A stretch of DNA of 5,612 bases from NCBI GenBank assembly GCA_046290215.1, contig JBKAGC010000238.1, forward strand, positions 1 through 5,612, in the 5' to 3' direction. Below the pieces are notes generated by a model. It ran no database searches. It saw nothing but the letters and a program-made list of their open reading frames with translations, and had not been told where the DNA came from. The stretch's first letter is position 1; every line of letters starts with the position of its first letter. Shown one piece after another: positions 4,506 to 5,612 of the stretch. The stretch is from JAHRVQ01 sp046290215 (GTDB taxonomy: Bacteria > Pseudomonadota > Gammaproteobacteria > Pseudomonadales > Azotimanducaceae). The position numbers and the translations under genes were made by a program.

Positions 4506-4752
4506 ATAACTTAAGCGATTACCAATACACCCTCAGGCCATTCATGATCCTGTTAGACTATTTTTGTCCGCTCTTGCGCTTTTGCTTTACCCGCTTGCGC
4601 TTAAAGTCCAGGATTCTTTCAACATAGCGCTGCCCCGCACGGCATCTCTTGCGGAGAAGCAGAAGATTACACCGATATACATCGGATGCGCTGATGCTGC
4701 GGAGGGTGACAACCCGGACATTAAGGGCTGAGTGTATGCAAGCCCCTGCCGT
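4506..4752. other. Intergenic stretch with opposing small open frames, no confident gene
   Basis: On the plus strand an open frame from 4510 to the stop at 4731 reads like a hydrophobic segment (LFLSALALLLYPLAL) followed by a polar part ending CADAAEGDNPDIKG. Its only initiator is TTG at 4564, which has no ribosome binding site. On the minus strand, in frame with the aldolase stop, a second open frame reads into a basic tail (KRKRVKQKRKSGQK) ending near 4561. At most one can be real. Both may be remnants. TTGCGCTT occurs twice, 21 bases apart (4574-4581 and 4595-4602). No terminator with a T-run is visible. Confidence 0.3.
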
Positions 4753-5541
4753 TTAATCCAGGAATTCTGGTTCTCGCGCTACGAGTTCATCCCAGAACGG
4801 CTGAAACTGAAACCAGCCGGCACGGTCATGTCCCTGGGCTTCGTAACCCGACACGCAGAGGGGTTCAGGAATATCGATGGGCTCACCTGACGCCTCAGCC
4901 AGCAATTGACTCTGGCACAAACGTTCCATAGAGATGAACCACCACACTGCTGCATCGACTGAGCCTCCAGTGGTGATTACGCCATGGTTTCGATGGATCA
5001 GCGCCTTTTTCTGGCCCAGGGCCTCAGTCATTTGTTGTGCGACACTGGTATCTAAAACAACGGCTCCACTCCCAACATCGCAGAGTGCGACGTCGTTATA
5101 GAACATAGTGGCGTCCTGAGAAATCATCCGCAGAGGCTTGCCCAGGGTAGAAAACGTACGCCCGTACATGGCGTGAGAATGCGCAGCGGCTATGACATCG
5201 GGTCGCGCCTTGTGTAGCTCACTGTGAATCGCAAACGCGGCAGCATTCACTGGCCGATCGCCAACCACAACGTCACCGGTGTGATCGACGCAGATAAGGT
5301 CACTTACTTTCATCAGCTTGAAGTTGTGGCCGAAGGGATTCACCCAGAAGCGGTCGGTGTACTCAGGGTCGCGCACCGTCACATGACCTGCCACACCTTC
5401 CGCCATGTGCAGGCGGCCCAAGGTGCGCAGGCCTGCCGCCAGGCGCTGTTTACGGTGCAGACGCTCTGCCTCGACATCCTCGAATTGGCTATCGTTGTCA
5501 CCGGATATTTCTATCAGGCGCTGTTTTTGCGTATTGGCCAT
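4753..5541 (-). CDS. Class II aldolase/adducin-family protein
   Basis: This 262-residue protein has the full-length fold of the class II aldolase/adducin N-terminal family, whose metal-dependent members cleave sugar phosphates or act as epimerases or decarboxylases. The metal site is visible: H121 and H123 in AAHSHAMYG and H186 in HRNHG. Other family blocks are GVAGHVTVRDP (49-59), FWVNPFG (65-71) and NAAAFAIHSELHKARPDV (99-116). Aligning by eye to fuculose-phosphate aldolase, the position of its catalytic glutamate appears to be alanine (about A102). This suggests a non-aldolase member acting on an unknown substrate. The first about 25 residues are polar and probably disordered. The start is the first ATG; the ribosome binding site is weak (GGGTAGAG), with TATACT further upstream. 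The gene stands alone and no operon partner is visible. Confidence 0.9.
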   Translation of the reverse strand: MANTQKQRLIEISGDNDSQFEDVEAERLHRKQRLAAGLRTLGRLHMAEGVAGHVTVRDPEYTDRFWVNPFGHNFKLMKVSDLICVDHTGDVVVGDRPVNAAAFAIHSELHKARPDVIAAAHSHAMYGRTFSTLGKPLRMISQDATMFYNDVALCDVGSGAVVLDTSVAQQMTEALGQKKALIHRNHGVITTGGSVDAAVWWFISMERLCQSQLLAEASGEPIDIPEPLCVSGYEAQGHDRAGWFQFQPFWDELVAREPEFLD

Positions 5542-5592
5542 TAGACTCTACCCAATCAATACAAGAGTCCAGATAGTATACGTTGGGTGTAA

Positions 5593-5612
5593 GGGGACGG
5601 AGGGATTAATTT
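5593..5612 (+). repeat. Second copy of the palindrome arm at the window edge
   Basis: The last 20 bases, GGGGACGGAGGGATTAATTT, match the reconstructed left arm and loop of the palindrome at 1305-2595 exactly. The right arm presumably lies just outside the window. Here the copy is not interrupted by an IS. It sits about 50 bases upstream of the aldolase-family gene start. Confidence 0.75.

Noticed and set aside
5224..5544. 106-codon plus-strand frame opposite the aldolase-family gene
   Set aside because: It mirrors a conserved enzyme whose metal site is on the other strand; the frame is a shadow.

Overview
The window looks like an accessory stretch of a proteobacterial chromosome, most likely a gammaproteobacterium. 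The evidence is the mix of families: an IS3-family element with the usual -1 frameshift layout, an IS1595-type transposase remnant, a BLUF photoreceptor, a colicin V-like double-glycine leader peptide, and short palindromic repeats scattered between genes. Base composition looks moderate by eye. No rRNA, tRNA or CRISPR array is visible, and the exact genus cannot be read from this sequence.

Left part (1-1314). A seven-helix membrane protein of the DUF2306-like type (166-906, +) converges on a small three-helix membrane protein (832-1149, -), and their 3' ends overlap by 75 bp. The small gene has a good sigma-70-like promoter and ribosome binding site. Its C-terminus looks shifted by a one-base change.

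Mobile part (1282-3036). A complete IS3-family element (1315-2565; 1251 bp; 31-bp terminal inverted repeats; GAG target duplication) sits inside a short palindrome. Removing the IS and one GAG restores 17-bp perfect arms around TTT. The same arm reappears at the right edge of the window (5593-5612). To its right is a 5'-truncated IS1595-family transposase gene joined directly to the palindrome, with small tandem duplications at both outer edges of the palindrome.

Central cassette (3037-4505). Two divergent units are bounded by a perfect 19-bp inverted repeat. A BLUF blue-light sensor (3054-3506, -) reads left. A 76-residue double-glycine peptide precursor resembling class II microcins (3964-4194, +) reads right, followed by a 78-residue two-helix protein (4262-4498, +) that is a natural candidate for its immunity protein. 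Both outward genes end exactly at a copy of the 19-bp repeat; the second takes its last residues and stop codon from it. No exporter gene is in the window, so secretion would need a peptidase-containing ABC transporter encoded elsewhere.

Right part (4506-5612). About 250 bp hold no confident gene. A class II aldolase/adducin-family enzyme (4753-5541, -) follows, with a further palindrome arm upstream of it at the window edge.

The most interesting content is the candidate microcin/immunity pair, its divergent pairing with a light sensor inside a repeat-bounded segment, and a set of short repeats that share a GGGGAC-like head but carry different tails.
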